From Oscillospiraceae bacterium (GTDB taxonomy: Bacteria; Bacillota; Clostridia; Oscillospirales; Oscillospiraceae), in contig JAETSB010000003.1 of assembly GCA_021769865.1 (NCBI GenBank), positions 112,329 through 176,328 on the forward strand: a DNA stretch of 64,000 nt, given 5' to 3'. Under the pieces are notes generated by a model. It did no database searches. It was given only the letters and a program-made list of their open reading frames with translations, and had not been told where the DNA came from. The position numbers and the translations under genes were made by a program. Positions 16,162 through 24,516 of the stretch are shown here, piece after piece. Every line of letters begins with the position of its first letter. Positions within the stretch are counted from its first letter, which is position 1.

Positions 16162-16766
16162 GCCTTCACATCCACCGGCTCATAGTCGGGATCGGCGGAG
16201 GGGGGCACGTACAGCGGCCCGCCGACATACTTGATGATAACTTCCGCCTTCTGCTTGACGGAAATTTCAATGTCCCCGGGGACAAACTCAAATTCCGTCT
16301 GGTTAATCCGCCAGTCGAAATTCAGCTTATCCATCTCATAGCGGATGTTCATCTCTCCGGGGTTCCAGTCGATCTCCGGACCCTCGGAGGGAATGAACTC
16401 CATGGCGGGCTGACTGAACATCTCCTTACTGATGGCGGTCTTGGCCAACTGGGCCTGCACGTCTTCCCCAAACTGGGCTTTCAAGTAGAGCTCTCCTTCC
16501 TGCGCGCGGGCGGCGGTGGCGCTGTAAGCGGCCTGCCGGCCCTTCTGGGCGCTCTGCTCAATGCTGCGGGCCGGGGTGGGGGTAATGGACTGGCGCATCT
16601 CAAAGGTATCCATGTTCAGCTGGATGGGCCTGCTCTTGATGCTCAGGCCCCCTTTGTCCCGGGAAACCTCCAATTCCGCTGTGCCCCGAGTGTACTGCAG
16701 CTGCGCCCGGGAGGTCCGCATCTCAATTTCAATGGGGACGCTGGTGATTTCAAGAAGCTGTCTCAT
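16158..16766 (-). CDS. DUF6470 family protein (YviE-like)
   Basis: A 202-residue protein found between flgL and fliW in many Firmicutes, corresponding to B. subtilis yviE. It opens with LLEITSVPIEIEMRTSRAQL and has a central AARAQEGELYLKAQFGED helix. The C-terminal part has repeated WRINQTEFEFVPGDIEISV-type strands. The function is unknown; its constant place in the flgM operon suggests a role in filament or junction assembly. The Shine-Dalgarno spacing to the ATG is rather long (13 bases). Confidence 0.82.
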   Translation of the reverse strand: MRQLLEITSVPIEIEMRTSRAQLQYTRGTAELEVSRDKGGLSIKSRPIQLNMDTFEMRQSITPTPARSIEQSAQKGRQAAYSATAARAQEGELYLKAQFGEDVQAQLAKTAISKEMFSQPAMEFIPSEGPEIDWNPGEMNIRYEMDKLNFDWRINQTEFEFVPGDIEISVKQKAEVIIKYVGGPLYVPPSADPDYEPVDVKA

Positions 16767-16809
16767 AGGTCATGGCGCACTCCTTCCTCTGAAAAATATA
16801 TCGTCTCTT

Positions 16810-18276
16810 TTAGAAATTCATATAGTCCATCAAGCTCTGGGACAGGACGCTGTTGCCCACCTTTAAGGCCGCGTCGTAGCAGTACCGGGCGAACATGAAG
16901 TCCGAGATCGCCGCCGCGGGGTCCGCATCCTCCAGCTCCATGTACTGCTGCTGCAGGGAGTCCTTCGTGTCGGTGAGGAGCTCGCTGTTGTCCCGGAGGA
17001 AGCCGCTCTGGGTGTCCATCTCCGTCCAGCGCTCCCGGAACGCGCTGCATCCGTCTTCAAACTCGTCTACCAGGGCCTTGAAGCGGAACTGGTCCTCCTT
17101 GCTGGCCCAGGCGCCGTCGTCCTTTCTGCAGCGCTGGAGGATCTGGCCCATCTCATTGACAATGGAAATCACATTCTTGGGGATGTTGTCCACGACCATG
17201 GTCTCTTTGTTGCCTTCGTCGTCCTCGATCTCCACTTTCACGCCGTTCTTGGTGCCGTAGCCGCCGGCGAAGTAGATGCCCTGGAGGGAGCTGTCGAAAA
17301 CGGTGGAGGAAACCACCTCGCCGTCCGTCTCCTTGTGGCCCAGACCCACGTCGATATACTTGGACTCGCCTTTCAGGAAATACTCCATCTTCTCCACGTC
17401 CGCAGGATCGTTGGAGTCCACGGGCACGCCCCGGTAATAGAGGACCTTGGCGGCCTCGTTTTCGTCGTTGGTCCCGGTGCCGTCCGTTTTCAGGTATTTG
17501 AAGGCGGCGGTGTCGTCATACTTTTCGTTTTCCTTGGGAACCTGATTGGCAATATCCGGGTTCGTGGTTCCCTTTCCATCCGGGGTCAAATACTGGCCGT
17601 AGCGCGGGTCGTCCACATCCGCCACGGTGGCGTTTTTGGTAAACTCCTCGTCGTAGTCGGGATTTTCCTGGGGCACCTGCACAGCTTCATTGGGGTCCTT
17701 GGTATACAGTACGCCGGCCGCGACCTTTTTCGGGTCGGCCTCATACTGGAATGCCGCCGCATGGTCGGGATTTGTGGCGACAGGCGTTTCAATATATGCC
17801 GGATTCTCCTTGGCCTCCCAGGTAAAGGGGGCGTTCAGGGTGTCCGCCCCGGCGAAGACGTAGTTCTCGCCGTAGCGGCCGTTCATGATCTGGGCCAGGT
17901 CCTTCGCCTTGGCCTCCAGGGACTGCCCCAGGGCGGTGCGGCCCGGGCCGGTGGGATCGCTCAGGGCCCGGATCACACTGGTATAAGCCGTATCCTCGGC
18001 CACGGCGTACAGGTCCGTGGACATATTGCTCAGGGACTCCCAGGCCACGTCGTACTTGTGGCGCAGGGACTCGTTCACATTCAGCTGGCTCTGGGCCTTC
18101 CAATAGGAATTGCGGATCTGAAAGCACCGGGTGGCCAGGGCGGGGTCCTCGGCGTAGGAGTTGAAAAGCCGCCGGGTGAGGACCATGTTCATCGCCTTGG
18201 TCATGGTATTGTTGGAGCCGTTCAGGCTGTAGCGGTAGTTTTTCAGCGTGCCTACCGTGGTCATTCTTGGGATCAT
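16810..18276 (-). CDS. flgL: Flagellar hook-associated protein FlgL with a repeat insert
   Basis: A 488-residue hook-filament junction protein (HAP3). The conserved N-terminal coiled part (MTTVGTLKNYRYSLNGSNN) and C-terminal helices (ALKVGNSVLSQSLMDYMNF) are present. In FlgL these helices pack in the filament lumen, and FlgL joins FlgK to flagellin. FlgL is usually about 300 residues; here about 150 extra residues (157-305) sit in the outer domain. They contain degenerate copies of an NPxY-x-YL-x-DGxxT-x-A unit also found in FlgK next door. AAGGAGG precedes the ATG. Confidence 0.93.
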   Translation of the reverse strand: MIPRMTTVGTLKNYRYSLNGSNNTMTKAMNMVLTRRLFNSYAEDPALATRCFQIRNSYWKAQSQLNVNESLRHKYDVAWESLSNMSTDLYAVAEDTAYTSVIRALSDPTGPGRTALGQSLEAKAKDLAQIMNGRYGENYVFAGADTLNAPFTWEAKENPAYIETPVATNPDHAAAFQYEADPKKVAAGVLYTKDPNEAVQVPQENPDYDEEFTKNATVADVDDPRYGQYLTPDGKGTTNPDIANQVPKENEKYDDTAAFKYLKTDGTGTNDENEAAKVLYYRGVPVDSNDPADVEKMEYFLKGESKYIDVGLGHKETDGEVVSSTVFDSSLQGIYFAGGYGTKNGVKVEIEDDEGNKETMVVDNIPKNVISIVNEMGQILQRCRKDDGAWASKEDQFRFKALVDEFEDGCSAFRERWTEMDTQSGFLRDNSELLTDTKDSLQQQYMELEDADPAAAISDFMFARYCYDAALKVGNSVLSQSLMDYMNF

Positions 18277-18294
18277 AGGGCTTCTTCCTCCTTA

Positions 18295-21033
18295 TCAGGT
18301 CGTCATGCCGGTGTTGTTGATGAGTTTATCCAGCACGCTGTCAATGGTGGTCATCAGCCGGCAGGCGGCGTTGTAGGATTTCGAGTACATCATCAGGTTC
18401 ATGGCCTCGTCGTTGAAGTCCACGGAGGACACGGAGTCCCGTTCCGTGTCCACGGACAGGAGGTTCTTATAGTGGGTCTCCAGCATGGTGCCGGTGTACT
18501 TCTGGTCCTCGCCCAGCGTCGTCCCGATGCTGTTCCACATCTCGAAGAAGGTGCCGTTGAGCATCGGCACGCCGCTGGCGTTCTCATAGCCGTCCAGGTC
18601 CGTGGGGATGAAGTCAAACTTCTGCTCGCCCACCAGGTATTCAAAGTGGCGGATGTTGTCGCTGGCGCCGGAGGCGGGCTCCGTGCTTCCCGGAGGGCAG
18701 GTGTAGTCGCACACCAAAAGGTGGGTCGTATCCCACGTGTTGGAAATGGAGATGTTGGCCGCGGTGATCCCGGAGGGATCGTCGTTCCCCGGATTGTTGC
18801 TGAACAGCACGCCGCCCCGGAAGAAGCCGATGGGGATCTCCTCGCCGGTGTTGGGGTCCTTGCCTCCGCCCCGCTTCAGATAGTCCGCTACGGACTCAAT
18901 CGTGGGGTCGTTGGCCTGCATCGCCTTCTGTGCCTCCGGGTCCAGGTCCTCCCACTTGGTGTCCTTGGTCAGGGTAATCGTCTTCTGGGCTCCGCCGGCG
19001 TCGTTGTAGGTCACCGTCACCGGCACGCCGATCTCTTCGCCCTGGTCGTTTTTGCCGGTGGTGATATAATTTCCGTCCGGGTCCATCAAAAAGCCCTGGT
19101 TCGCCTCGTTCATGACCTTGGCGAACTGGTTCGCCAGCAGGTCCAGGGTCCTCTGGTAATAAGGGATGCCCCGCTTGCCGCCGGCGTTTTCGTCCACGTC
19201 CGCGATCACGTCCCGGTCCGTAAACTCGCCCTGCTCCGTGAGCATCTCCCGATGGGCCTGGATCTTGCCGCTGAGGTCGTTGTCGTCCAGGCTGACCGGC
19301 CTGGAAACCTCCTGGGTGATCATCTGCGCGGTGTAGGCGTAGGTCCCGTTGGACAGCAGGACCCGCTTGTAAACCATCAGCGTGGTGTCCCCCGGGTTCG
19401 GCAGGTCCGGCGTCGTCACCGCGATCCGGTTCTTGGTGGGGTCGTTGACCATCTGAGCTTGGTCCAGGTCCGCCGTGGGCTTGCCTGCTGCATCCATATA
19501 AGGTTTGTAGTTGGGGTTCTGCTTGGGCCTAAGGGCGGCGTGGGCCTCATCCGTAGGCTCTCCGTCCTCGTTCAGAAATTCCGAGTTGGGGTCTTTTCCA
19601 TCCCACTTCAGGTTTGGCACCTTCTCCTTGGTAGCCGCCGCGGCGGTGGCCACCGCCACATTGTTCGCATCGTCCCAAAACGGCAGCGTCGTCGAGTCCT
19701 TGGGGTCGACCTTCCGCGTCTTCGGCACCTTGAACAGCTCCTTGATGGCCACCTGCTTGCCCTGGCCGTCGTCCACCAGGCGGTCTCCCGAGACCGCAAC
19801 AGGGGTCCCCTTGTTCATGGCCACGTATACCTCGCCAATCTTGTTTTTCAGCTCGGTGATGGTCATGCTGTAATTGGGGTCCGTGACCTTCTGGGCCTCC
19901 GAGAGCTCTGCTGTGGGCTTCCCGTCCGCGGTCAGGTAGGGCATGTAAGCGGGGTTCGCCATCGGCTTCTCGGCGGCATTGGCCTCATCCGTGGGATTTC
20001 CGTTCGCGTCCAGATACCGCAGGGCCGGATCGTCGCCCTGGGTCCAATTCGGGTTCTCCACCTTTACCATGGCGGCCTGCGAAAGGGCGGACGTCGGCTT
20101 ACCGGTGTCCTTATGCAAGTAGGGCCAGGTGGCCCGGTTATTCGGGTCATACTCCGCGTCCGGGTTCTTCACCGGCAACTTATCCAGCTTGATCTGGGCG
20201 CCGAAGATGCCGTCGATCAGCAGGGACTCGTCGGTGAAGACCTGGCTGTCCGGGTTGGCGTTGTCCAGGCGGATGGTCAGCTTTTCCACCTTCAGCCCCC
20301 CGGCGATCTCCTCCTCGCTGTAGGTCACGTTGATGTCGATCAGCTCGGACAGCTTGTCGATCTGGAGGTTCCGCTCGTCCCGGAGCTCCAGGGCCGGGTC
20401 CCCATGGATCTCGCTCTTGCGGATCTCCTCGTTCAGGGAGCGGATGGTGGTCAGGTAGTCGTTGACCTCCTCCAGGTTCTGCTCCAGCTTCGACTCGGTG
20501 TTCTCCCGGACCTCTTCCAGCCGGTTGGCATATTTGTTCAGCATGGTGACCAGGTTCTTGGCGACCTGCCGGACGGTGTTGTCGTACTCCTGATGTCCGG
20601 TCTGGTCCACCAGGTTCTTGAACGCCTCGGCCAGCTTCTTGAACTCCAGGCCCAGGACGCCGTGGCCGCCCTCGCCCTTGCTCTCGTCGCCCGAGCCCAC
20701 CTCGTCCAGAATCTGCTGGATCTCGTTCAGAGTCTCCAGGCGGCCGTCCGCGTAGCCCATCTGGGCGTTCAGCGTCCGGTAGCGAATGTCCAGGTAGGGG
20801 CTGCGGATCTGGGAGAGGCTCTTCACCAGCGCGCCCTGGCCGGTGCGGATGTCGCCCGCGGAGTAATAGCGGTCCGCTCCGGCGGTGTAGAGGCTCACCT
20901 GATTCAGCCGCTGGCGGGTGTAGCCCGGGGTGTTGATATTGGAAATATTGTTGCCCGTCACAGTGATGCCGGTCTGGGCGGCGTAAATCGCCAGCCGGGC
21001 CTGCGTGAAGGAGCCAAACGTACCAATGCCCAT
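18295..21033 (-). CDS. flgK: Flagellar hook-associated protein FlgK with repeat inserts
   Basis: A 912-residue HAP1. The N-terminus (GTFGSFTQARLAIYAAQTG, with NNISNINTPGYTRQRL) and the C-terminus (VDFNDEAMNLMMYSKSYNAA) are the conserved rod/hook-family helices. FlgK is usually 450-650 residues. The extra length is a central surface-exposed region. Five copies of a 24-34 residue unit lie at 290-323, 327-359, 360-384, 474-503 and 506-529, with the pattern NPxY-x-x-YL-x-x-DGxPT-x-x-x-x-A. The pair 327-384 is duplicated as 474-529. The gene follows flgN and precedes flgL. Confidence 0.95.
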   Translation of the reverse strand: MGIGTFGSFTQARLAIYAAQTGITVTGNNISNINTPGYTRQRLNQVSLYTAGADRYYSAGDIRTGQGALVKSLSQIRSPYLDIRYRTLNAQMGYADGRLETLNEIQQILDEVGSGDESKGEGGHGVLGLEFKKLAEAFKNLVDQTGHQEYDNTVRQVAKNLVTMLNKYANRLEEVRENTESKLEQNLEEVNDYLTTIRSLNEEIRKSEIHGDPALELRDERNLQIDKLSELIDINVTYSEEEIAGGLKVEKLTIRLDNANPDSQVFTDESLLIDGIFGAQIKLDKLPVKNPDAEYDPNNRATWPYLHKDTGKPTSALSQAAMVKVENPNWTQGDDPALRYLDANGNPTDEANAAEKPMANPAYMPYLTADGKPTAELSEAQKVTDPNYSMTITELKNKIGEVYVAMNKGTPVAVSGDRLVDDGQGKQVAIKELFKVPKTRKVDPKDSTTLPFWDDANNVAVATAAAATKEKVPNLKWDGKDPNSEFLNEDGEPTDEAHAALRPKQNPNYKPYMDAAGKPTADLDQAQMVNDPTKNRIAVTTPDLPNPGDTTLMVYKRVLLSNGTYAYTAQMITQEVSRPVSLDDNDLSGKIQAHREMLTEQGEFTDRDVIADVDENAGGKRGIPYYQRTLDLLANQFAKVMNEANQGFLMDPDGNYITTGKNDQGEEIGVPVTVTYNDAGGAQKTITLTKDTKWEDLDPEAQKAMQANDPTIESVADYLKRGGGKDPNTGEEIPIGFFRGGVLFSNNPGNDDPSGITAANISISNTWDTTHLLVCDYTCPPGSTEPASGASDNIRHFEYLVGEQKFDFIPTDLDGYENASGVPMLNGTFFEMWNSIGTTLGEDQKYTGTMLETHYKNLLSVDTERDSVSSVDFNDEAMNLMMYSKSYNAACRLMTTIDSVLDKLINNTGMTT

Positions 21034-21064
21034 ATTGAAAATACTCCTTTTTCGTCTTCGCGTG

Positions 21065-21553
21065 TCAGGCGCGGAAATCCGTCTTCATAGAAGGGGGCGG
21101 TGCGCTGCTCTCCGGCTCCCTGCCGTAGCCCGGGCCGCCCGGCCCGCCGGCGGGAGGGCCGCCCAGCTGCACGATAATGTTCTCCACCTCATGAAGGTTC
21201 TGCTCCAGCAGCGTCCGCGTCTTTCCGGCGGCCTGCCGGTAGGCCGCGTAGCGGTCCTTCAGTTCCGCCACCGCCTGGCGGGCCTCCTCCTGCATGGCAG
21301 GAGGGAAACGGCCGGGGATCTCGCTCATCGGCACGCCCTCCAGCCCCAGCTGGGGCAGCAGCTTATCCCGAGTCAGTTCCAGGCCCCGGAAATTCAGGGC
21401 CTGAGCCTGCTCCTGGTTCAACAGCTCGTTCAGGCCCATCAGGTCGTCCGCCTGGGCGGCGGCCAGCTTCTTTCCGTTCAGCTCGGCAAGGCTCTCCAGC
21501 CCCCGGCACATGGAGCGCAGGAAGTTCAGGTAAGAACGGTACAGCTCATCCAT
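21065..21553 (-). CDS. flgN: FlgN-type flagellar export chaperone
   Basis: A 162-residue mostly helical protein, placed one base after flgM and directly before flgK and flgL, whose products FlgN guards for export. The first 135 residues are amphipathic helix with NEELL- and LLEQNLHEVENII-type patterns, as in the FlgN/YvyG family. The C-terminus is a Pro/Gly-rich tail (GGPPAGGPGGPGYG). Sequence identity in this family is low, so position counts strongly. Confidence 0.85.
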   Translation of the reverse strand: MDELYRSYLNFLRSMCRGLESLAELNGKKLAAAQADDLMGLNELLNQEQAQALNFRGLELTRDKLLPQLGLEGVPMSEIPGRFPPAMQEEARQAVAELKDRYAAYRQAAGKTRTLLEQNLHEVENIIVQLGGPPAGGPGGPGYGREPESSAPPPSMKTDFRA

Positions 21554-21554
21554 G

Positions 21555-21860
21555 TCATTCCTCCACCAGGAACAGCATCCGGCCCGCGATGGCCATGGGG
21601 TCCGGCCGGTACTCCCCGGCGGACACCTCCCGGCGCAGCTCCTGGATATCGCCGGTGGTGTTGGCGGTCCGCACCTCCCGGGAGAGACGGCTCACCATCT
21701 CCATCTGGAAGCTCTTCCGGCCCGCGGGGGCGGAAAACTCCGCGGAATCATAGTTGTGCCCGGTGAGGGGCAGGGTGGTCGTCCCCCGCTTTTGGGCGGG
21801 GTAATAGGTTTTCGTCCGGCCGATGGAAGAGATGGGGCCGGAACCGGTAGAAGTCAGCAT
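21555..21860 (-). CDS. flgM: Anti-sigma-28 factor FlgM
   Basis: A 101-residue protein that binds FliA (sigma-28) until it is exported through the finished hook-basal body. The C-terminal SREVRTANTTGDIQELRREV followed by YRPDPMAIAGRMLF matches the FlgM sigma-binding segment. The N-terminal half is unstructured, as in the family. The ATG at 21860 has AAGGA upstream; a GTG at 21866 is an alternative. It is first in the operon behind a sigma-28 promoter, giving feedback control. Confidence 0.92.
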   Translation of the reverse strand: MLTSTGSGPISSIGRTKTYYPAQKRGTTTLPLTGHNYDSAEFSAPAGRKSFQMEMVSRLSREVRTANTTGDIQELRREVSAGEYRPDPMAIAGRMLFLVEE

Positions 21861-21916
21861 GATCACTCACATCCTTTGCTCTTGACAGCATTCCACTTTT
21901 TATCACTTCATTATTC

Positions 21917-21942
21917 ATATCGGCAAAACGCCGGGAAAGTTA
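21917..21942 (-). promoter_or_regulatory. Sigma-28 (FliA/SigD) promoter of the flgM operon
   Basis: On the minus strand: TAAC, 14 bases, GCCGATAT, 57 bases before the flgM ATG. The -10 is a full match to the sigma-28 consensus. It places flgM-flgN-flgK-flgL-DUF6470-fliW-csrA-yjfB in the late class. Confidence 0.85.
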
Positions 21943-21977
21943 AGAACGGCAGGGAGAATTTTCTTGATTCGCCGAGA

Positions 21978-22045
21978 AACCCCGGGACCAGCGTCCCGGT
22001 TTTGTGACAAAAACCATCCCCCGCCTCCGGAGGGAAGCGGGGGAT
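21978..22045 (-). terminator. Tandem terminator after cheB
   Basis: The first hairpin (ATCCCCCGC at 22037-22045 with GCGGGGGAT at 22016-22024 on the transcript) is followed by GGTTTTTG. A second hairpin (CCGGGAC...GTCCCGG, 21982-21999) follows. It separates the cheA operon from the flgM promoter. Confidence 0.82.
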
Positions 22046-22065
22046 GCGCAAAGGCCGTTTTCAAC

Positions 22066-23106
22066 TCAGTGCAGGGTCTTCAAATGCCGGATCAGCACGT
22101 TCGCCACGTTGTCGCAGGACGCCTGGATGCAGACGGCGCCAATGTCGTTGGCCACCATGGGCATGCCGTACACCACGCTGGATTCCTTGTCCTGACCGAT
22201 GGTGTAGGCCCCCTTCTTCCGCATTTCCAGCAGCCCGGCGGCGCCGTCCTGGCCCATGCCGGTCATGATGATGCCCACCATTTTGCACCGGACCACGTCC
22301 GCCATGGAGTGGAACAAGGCGTCCACCGACGGGCGGTGTCCGCTGACCTTCTCCCCCGGCGTACAGGAGACGGTGTACTTGTCTCCGATGCGCACCACCC
22401 GGCACTGGAGATCCGCCGGGGCCACCAGGGCCAGCCCCCGGCGGAGCTCGTCTCCGTTCCGGGCCTCCCGGACCTCCATCTTGCAGATGCGGTTCAGCCG
22501 GTCGGCGTACATCTGGGTAAAGCCCTTGGGCATGTGCTGGACGATGACCATGGGCGGAATGTCCGCCGGCAGGCGGCGCATAACCTCCAGGGTCGCCTCC
22601 GTGCCTCCCGTGGACGCCCCCAGGCCCACCAGCACCCGGTCCAGGGCCGAGCCGCCGCCCAGGTTGGGCGTGGCCACCGCCACGGAGGGACTCCGCAGCG
22701 GGGCGGAGCGGGGCTTCGCCATGGAGGCCACCAGCACCTTCTGGGTGAGGTTGGCGATGAAGACCTCCTTGCTCTCCTGCACGTCCGGCTTGCGGACAAA
22801 GTCCACCGCGCCGGCGTTCAGCGCGTCGAAGACCTTCAGGTTCAGGGAGGAGCAGAGGATCACCGGCACCGGGTTCGTAGGCAGGTACTCCTTCAAAAAG
22901 TCAATGCCGCTCTGTCCGGGCATTTCCACGTCCATGGTGACCACGTCCGGCTTCAGGCGGGGTATCTTCTGTTTTGCATCCAGGGTGTTGATGGCGTAGC
23001 CGATGACCTCGATCCTGGGATGGGCGGAAAGGCCCTGGATGATCAGGTTTCGGGCCAGGGCGGAGTCATCCACCACCATTACGCGGATCTTTTTCCCCAG
23101 TTCCAT
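22066..23106 (-). CDS. cheB: Chemotaxis methylesterase/deamidase CheB
   Basis: A 346-residue two-domain protein. Residues 5-125 are a response receiver with VMVVDDSA and the phospho-acceptor Asp59 (VVTMDVEMPG). Residues about 155-346 are the methylesterase domain with LVGLGASTGGTEA (catalytic Ser), VIVQHMP (catalytic His) and IIMTGMGQDGAAG (catalytic Asp). It removes methyl groups from MCPs when phosphorylated by CheA. It is last in cheA-cheW-cheR-cheB. Confidence 0.97.
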   Translation of the reverse strand: MELGKKIRVMVVDDSALARNLIIQGLSAHPRIEVIGYAINTLDAKQKIPRLKPDVVTMDVEMPGQSGIDFLKEYLPTNPVPVILCSSLNLKVFDALNAGAVDFVRKPDVQESKEVFIANLTQKVLVASMAKPRSAPLRSPSVAVATPNLGGGSALDRVLVGLGASTGGTEATLEVMRRLPADIPPMVIVQHMPKGFTQMYADRLNRICKMEVREARNGDELRRGLALVAPADLQCRVVRIGDKYTVSCTPGEKVSGHRPSVDALFHSMADVVRCKMVGIIMTGMGQDGAAGLLEMRKKGAYTIGQDKESSVVYGMPMVANDIGAVCIQASCDNVANVLIRHLKTLH

Positions 23107-23127
23107 GTTGAGGGAACCACCTCCTTG

Positions 23128-23970
23128 TTATTTTTGGAAGGTCGCCGTAGCCAAACGGCGATAGGGCGCGTTCTGGCTCAGGTTCTCCGAGGCGCTGATC
23201 AGCAGATAGCCGCCGGGGACGGTGGCGTCGTAAAAACGGCGGACCAGGGCGTCCTTGGTGGGCTGATCAAAGTAGATCATCACGTTCCGGCAGAAGATCA
23301 CGTCGAACTTCCGGCGGAATTTGATGGGGTCCATCAGGTTGAAGGTCTGGAAGATCACGTTGTTCTTCACCGCAGGGGTCACGGTGTGGGTGCCGTCCCG
23401 GCCCGGGGTGAAGTACTTCCGCTTCCAGTCCGCCGGGATGGTGTCCGGCAGGTTGTAGGTCCCCCGCCGGGCGCTGGCCAGCGCCTGGGCGGAGATGTCC
23501 GTGGCCAGGATGCGGGTATCCCACTCCTTGGCCCGGGGGCCCAGGTAATCGTAGAGGAACATGGTGATGTTATAGGGCTCCTCCCCGCTGGAGCAGCCCG
23601 CGCTCCAGATGGCCAGGGTCTTGTCGCGCTCGTGCCGGCGGACGATCTCCGGGATGATGTTGTTGCAGAAATAGTCCAGGTGCTCCTTCTCCCGCATGAA
23701 GAAGGTGTAATTGGTGGTCAGCTTGTTGAGCACCAAGGTGACCTCGTCGTTCTCCTTCTTGTCCAGAAGGTGGTTGACGAACTCCCCAAAGCTCTTGTAC
23801 CCCAGCTTTTTCAGGGCCGGGGAGAGGCGGCTGGTAATGAGCTGCTTTTTCTGGCTCAGGTCGATGCCGTAGGTGGACTGGATGAAGTTTACCATCCTGC
23901 GGAAGTCCGCGTCGGAAATCGTCATAGGCCCGAAGCCGCCTATATTCTCTGTCTTCTTTGCCGTATCCAT
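23128..23970 (-). CDS. cheR: Chemotaxis methyltransferase CheR
   Basis: A 280-residue SAM-dependent enzyme that methylates glutamates on MCPs. The N-terminal helical domain (FRRMVNFIQSTYGIDLSQKK) precedes the SAM-binding domain with AIWSAGCSSGEEPYN, RILATDISAQAL and FDVIFCRNVMIYF. It pairs with CheB in the adaptation system. The N-terminal 15 residues before the conserved domain are variable. Confidence 0.97.
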   Translation of the reverse strand: MDTAKKTENIGGFGPMTISDADFRRMVNFIQSTYGIDLSQKKQLITSRLSPALKKLGYKSFGEFVNHLLDKKENDEVTLVLNKLTTNYTFFMREKEHLDYFCNNIIPEIVRRHERDKTLAIWSAGCSSGEEPYNITMFLYDYLGPRAKEWDTRILATDISAQALASARRGTYNLPDTIPADWKRKYFTPGRDGTHTVTPAVKNNVIFQTFNLMDPIKFRRKFDVIFCRNVMIYFDQPTKDALVRRFYDATVPGGYLLISASENLSQNAPYRRLATATFQK

Positions 23971-24000
23971 AAGTCCTTGTTCACCGCTTTGTCAGGAAAA

Positions 24001-24495
24001 TTAGTCGCCGTAACCGTGGGCGATCAACTGCTCGCAGTCCAGCACCAGCATGGTGCCGGAGCCGTCGGGCAGGGTGCACATGCCGGAGACCAGCTTCTGG
24101 GCGCTCTGAGAGGGGATGGGAACGATGCTTTCCACGGGAATGTCCAGCATCAGGTCCACGGAGTCCACCTGGATGCCCAGCTGGTTGTTGTTGTAGTCAA
24201 TCACAATCAGGAGGCCCTCCTCCGCGGGGGGCTTCCCCAGGCGGAGGCGGATATCCATGATGGGGATGATCTGGCCGCGCATGTTGTAGATGCCCAGGAT
24301 GTAATTCGGCATCATGGGGAGATAGGTGGCGGTGTAGACGTTCAGGATCTCCACCACCTGCTCGGCGTCGATGCCGATTTTCAAATTGTCCACGGTAAAA
24401 ATCAGGTGCTTCCGGCTGCCCGCGCCCTCATCCTCGGGGACGGCCTTCTCCACCTCGTCTTCCTCTACTTGGAACAGGACGTTTTCACTACTCAT
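24001..24495 (-). CDS. cheW: Chemotaxis coupling protein CheW
   Basis: A 164-residue adaptor linking MCPs to the CheA P5 domain. A CheW SH3-like fold is seen from about residue 30 (LIFTVDNLKIGIDAEQVVEI) with YILGIYNMRGQIIPIMDIRL, the typical NxRGxxxPxxDL motif, in the centre. GGAGGG precedes the ATG. The acidic N-terminal 25 residues are an extension. It lies between cheA and cheR. Confidence 0.96.
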   Translation of the reverse strand: MSSENVLFQVEEDEVEKAVPEDEGAGSRKHLIFTVDNLKIGIDAEQVVEILNVYTATYLPMMPNYILGIYNMRGQIIPIMDIRLRLGKPPAEEGLLIVIDYNNNQLGIQVDSVDLMLDIPVESIVPIPSQSAQKLVSGMCTLPDGSGTMLVLDCEQLIAHGYGD

Positions 24496-24516
24496 TGCGT
24501 TTCCCTCCTTTGGCGC

